Below are positions 63,947 to 64,000 of a stretch of 64,000 nt of DNA, piece after piece. The stretch is from NCBI RefSeq assembly GCF_013403925.1, contig NZ_JABFDJ010000002.1, positions 771,705 to 835,704 of the forward strand, read 5' to 3'. The notes below the pieces were generated by a model. It was not told the origin of the DNA and did not search any database. It was given only the letters and a program-made list of their open reading frames with translations. The DNA comes from Winogradskyella wichelsiae (lineage in GTDB: Bacteria; Bacteroidota; Bacteroidia; Flavobacteriales; Flavobacteriaceae). The first letter of the stretch is position 1. Every line of letters starts with the position of its first letter. The position numbers and the translations under genes were made by a program.

Positions 63947-64000
63947 ACGATGAAGAGTTTGATCCTGGCTCAGGATGAACGCTAGCGGCAGGCCTAACAC
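63947..64000 (+). rRNA. rrs: 16S ribosomal RNA, 5' end only
   Basis: The last 54 bases contain the universal 5' 16S sequence TGAAGAGTTTGATCCTGGCT and AACGCTAGCGGCAGGC, the form seen in Bacteroidota. The rest lies beyond the window; the exact first base is set by alignment with the E. coli 5' end. Confidence 0.98.

Overview
The window looks like chromosomal DNA of a marine-type member of the Flavobacteriaceae (Bacteroidota). The evidence is the low GC content, promoters of the Bacteroidota type (TAnnTTTG at -7, often TTG at -33), type IX secretion C-terminal domains on two large exported proteins, SusC-like/carboxypeptidase-regulatory TonB receptors with GLPGLI proteins, and a 16S rRNA start typical of the phylum. 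No prophage, insertion sequence, CRISPR array or integrase was found.

Layout. 1-3300: a truncated CNNM membrane protein, a beta-barrel protein, a BIG2-DM13 lipoprotein and an unknown lipoprotein. 3311-16832: a heme biosynthesis region on the minus strand (hemA, fused hemC-hemD, a K+ uptake pair of KtrB/KtrA type, hemE, an EI24 protein, a GNAT enzyme, hemF, then ychJ, and further on hemB followed by an Lrp regulator). A plus-strand SF2 helicase with an unusual membrane hairpin sits between ychJ and hemB. 17042-26351: an AraC regulator divergent from hemA, followed by an array of two TonB-receptor/GLPGLI cassettes. Each cassette is bordered by a copy of the 3' end of the araC gene; the two extra copies are pseudogenes. 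The first cassette also encodes a small exported Cys-containing peptide behind its own terminator hairpin. The second receptor is broken by two small frameshifts. 26396-33070: a long TraB/GumN-family protein, then hemH, a MATE transporter and hemJ. With hemA, B, C/D, E, F, J and H all present, the window holds all of the C5 heme pathway from glutamyl-tRNA to protoheme except hemL.

33207-45979: an NtrY-like histidine kinase, a crotonase, a pair of paralogous small exported proteins with a second AraC regulator, a T9SS type B cargo protein, an HD hydrolase, an acyl-ACP desaturase, PlsC, a bacilliredoxin and a TerB-DnaJ protein. 46020-58648: a metal homeostasis region. It holds a TroABCD-like Mn/Zn/Fe ABC importer whose two permeases both carry winged-helix tails, a TonB receptor with an exported thioredoxin, a divergent DtxR-family regulator with a candidate operator, and feoAB with a small Cys-rich partner. 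58746-64000: a SCO1-like protein, an M1 aminopeptidase with a T9SS tail, RseP, tRNA-Asn, and the promoter, leader and first bases of a ribosomal RNA operon.

Most worth a second look: the araC-tail-bordered receptor array inserted between the heme genes, the YtgCR-like permease tails, the helicase with a membrane hairpin, and the secreted Cys peptide with its attenuator and nested hairpins upstream.
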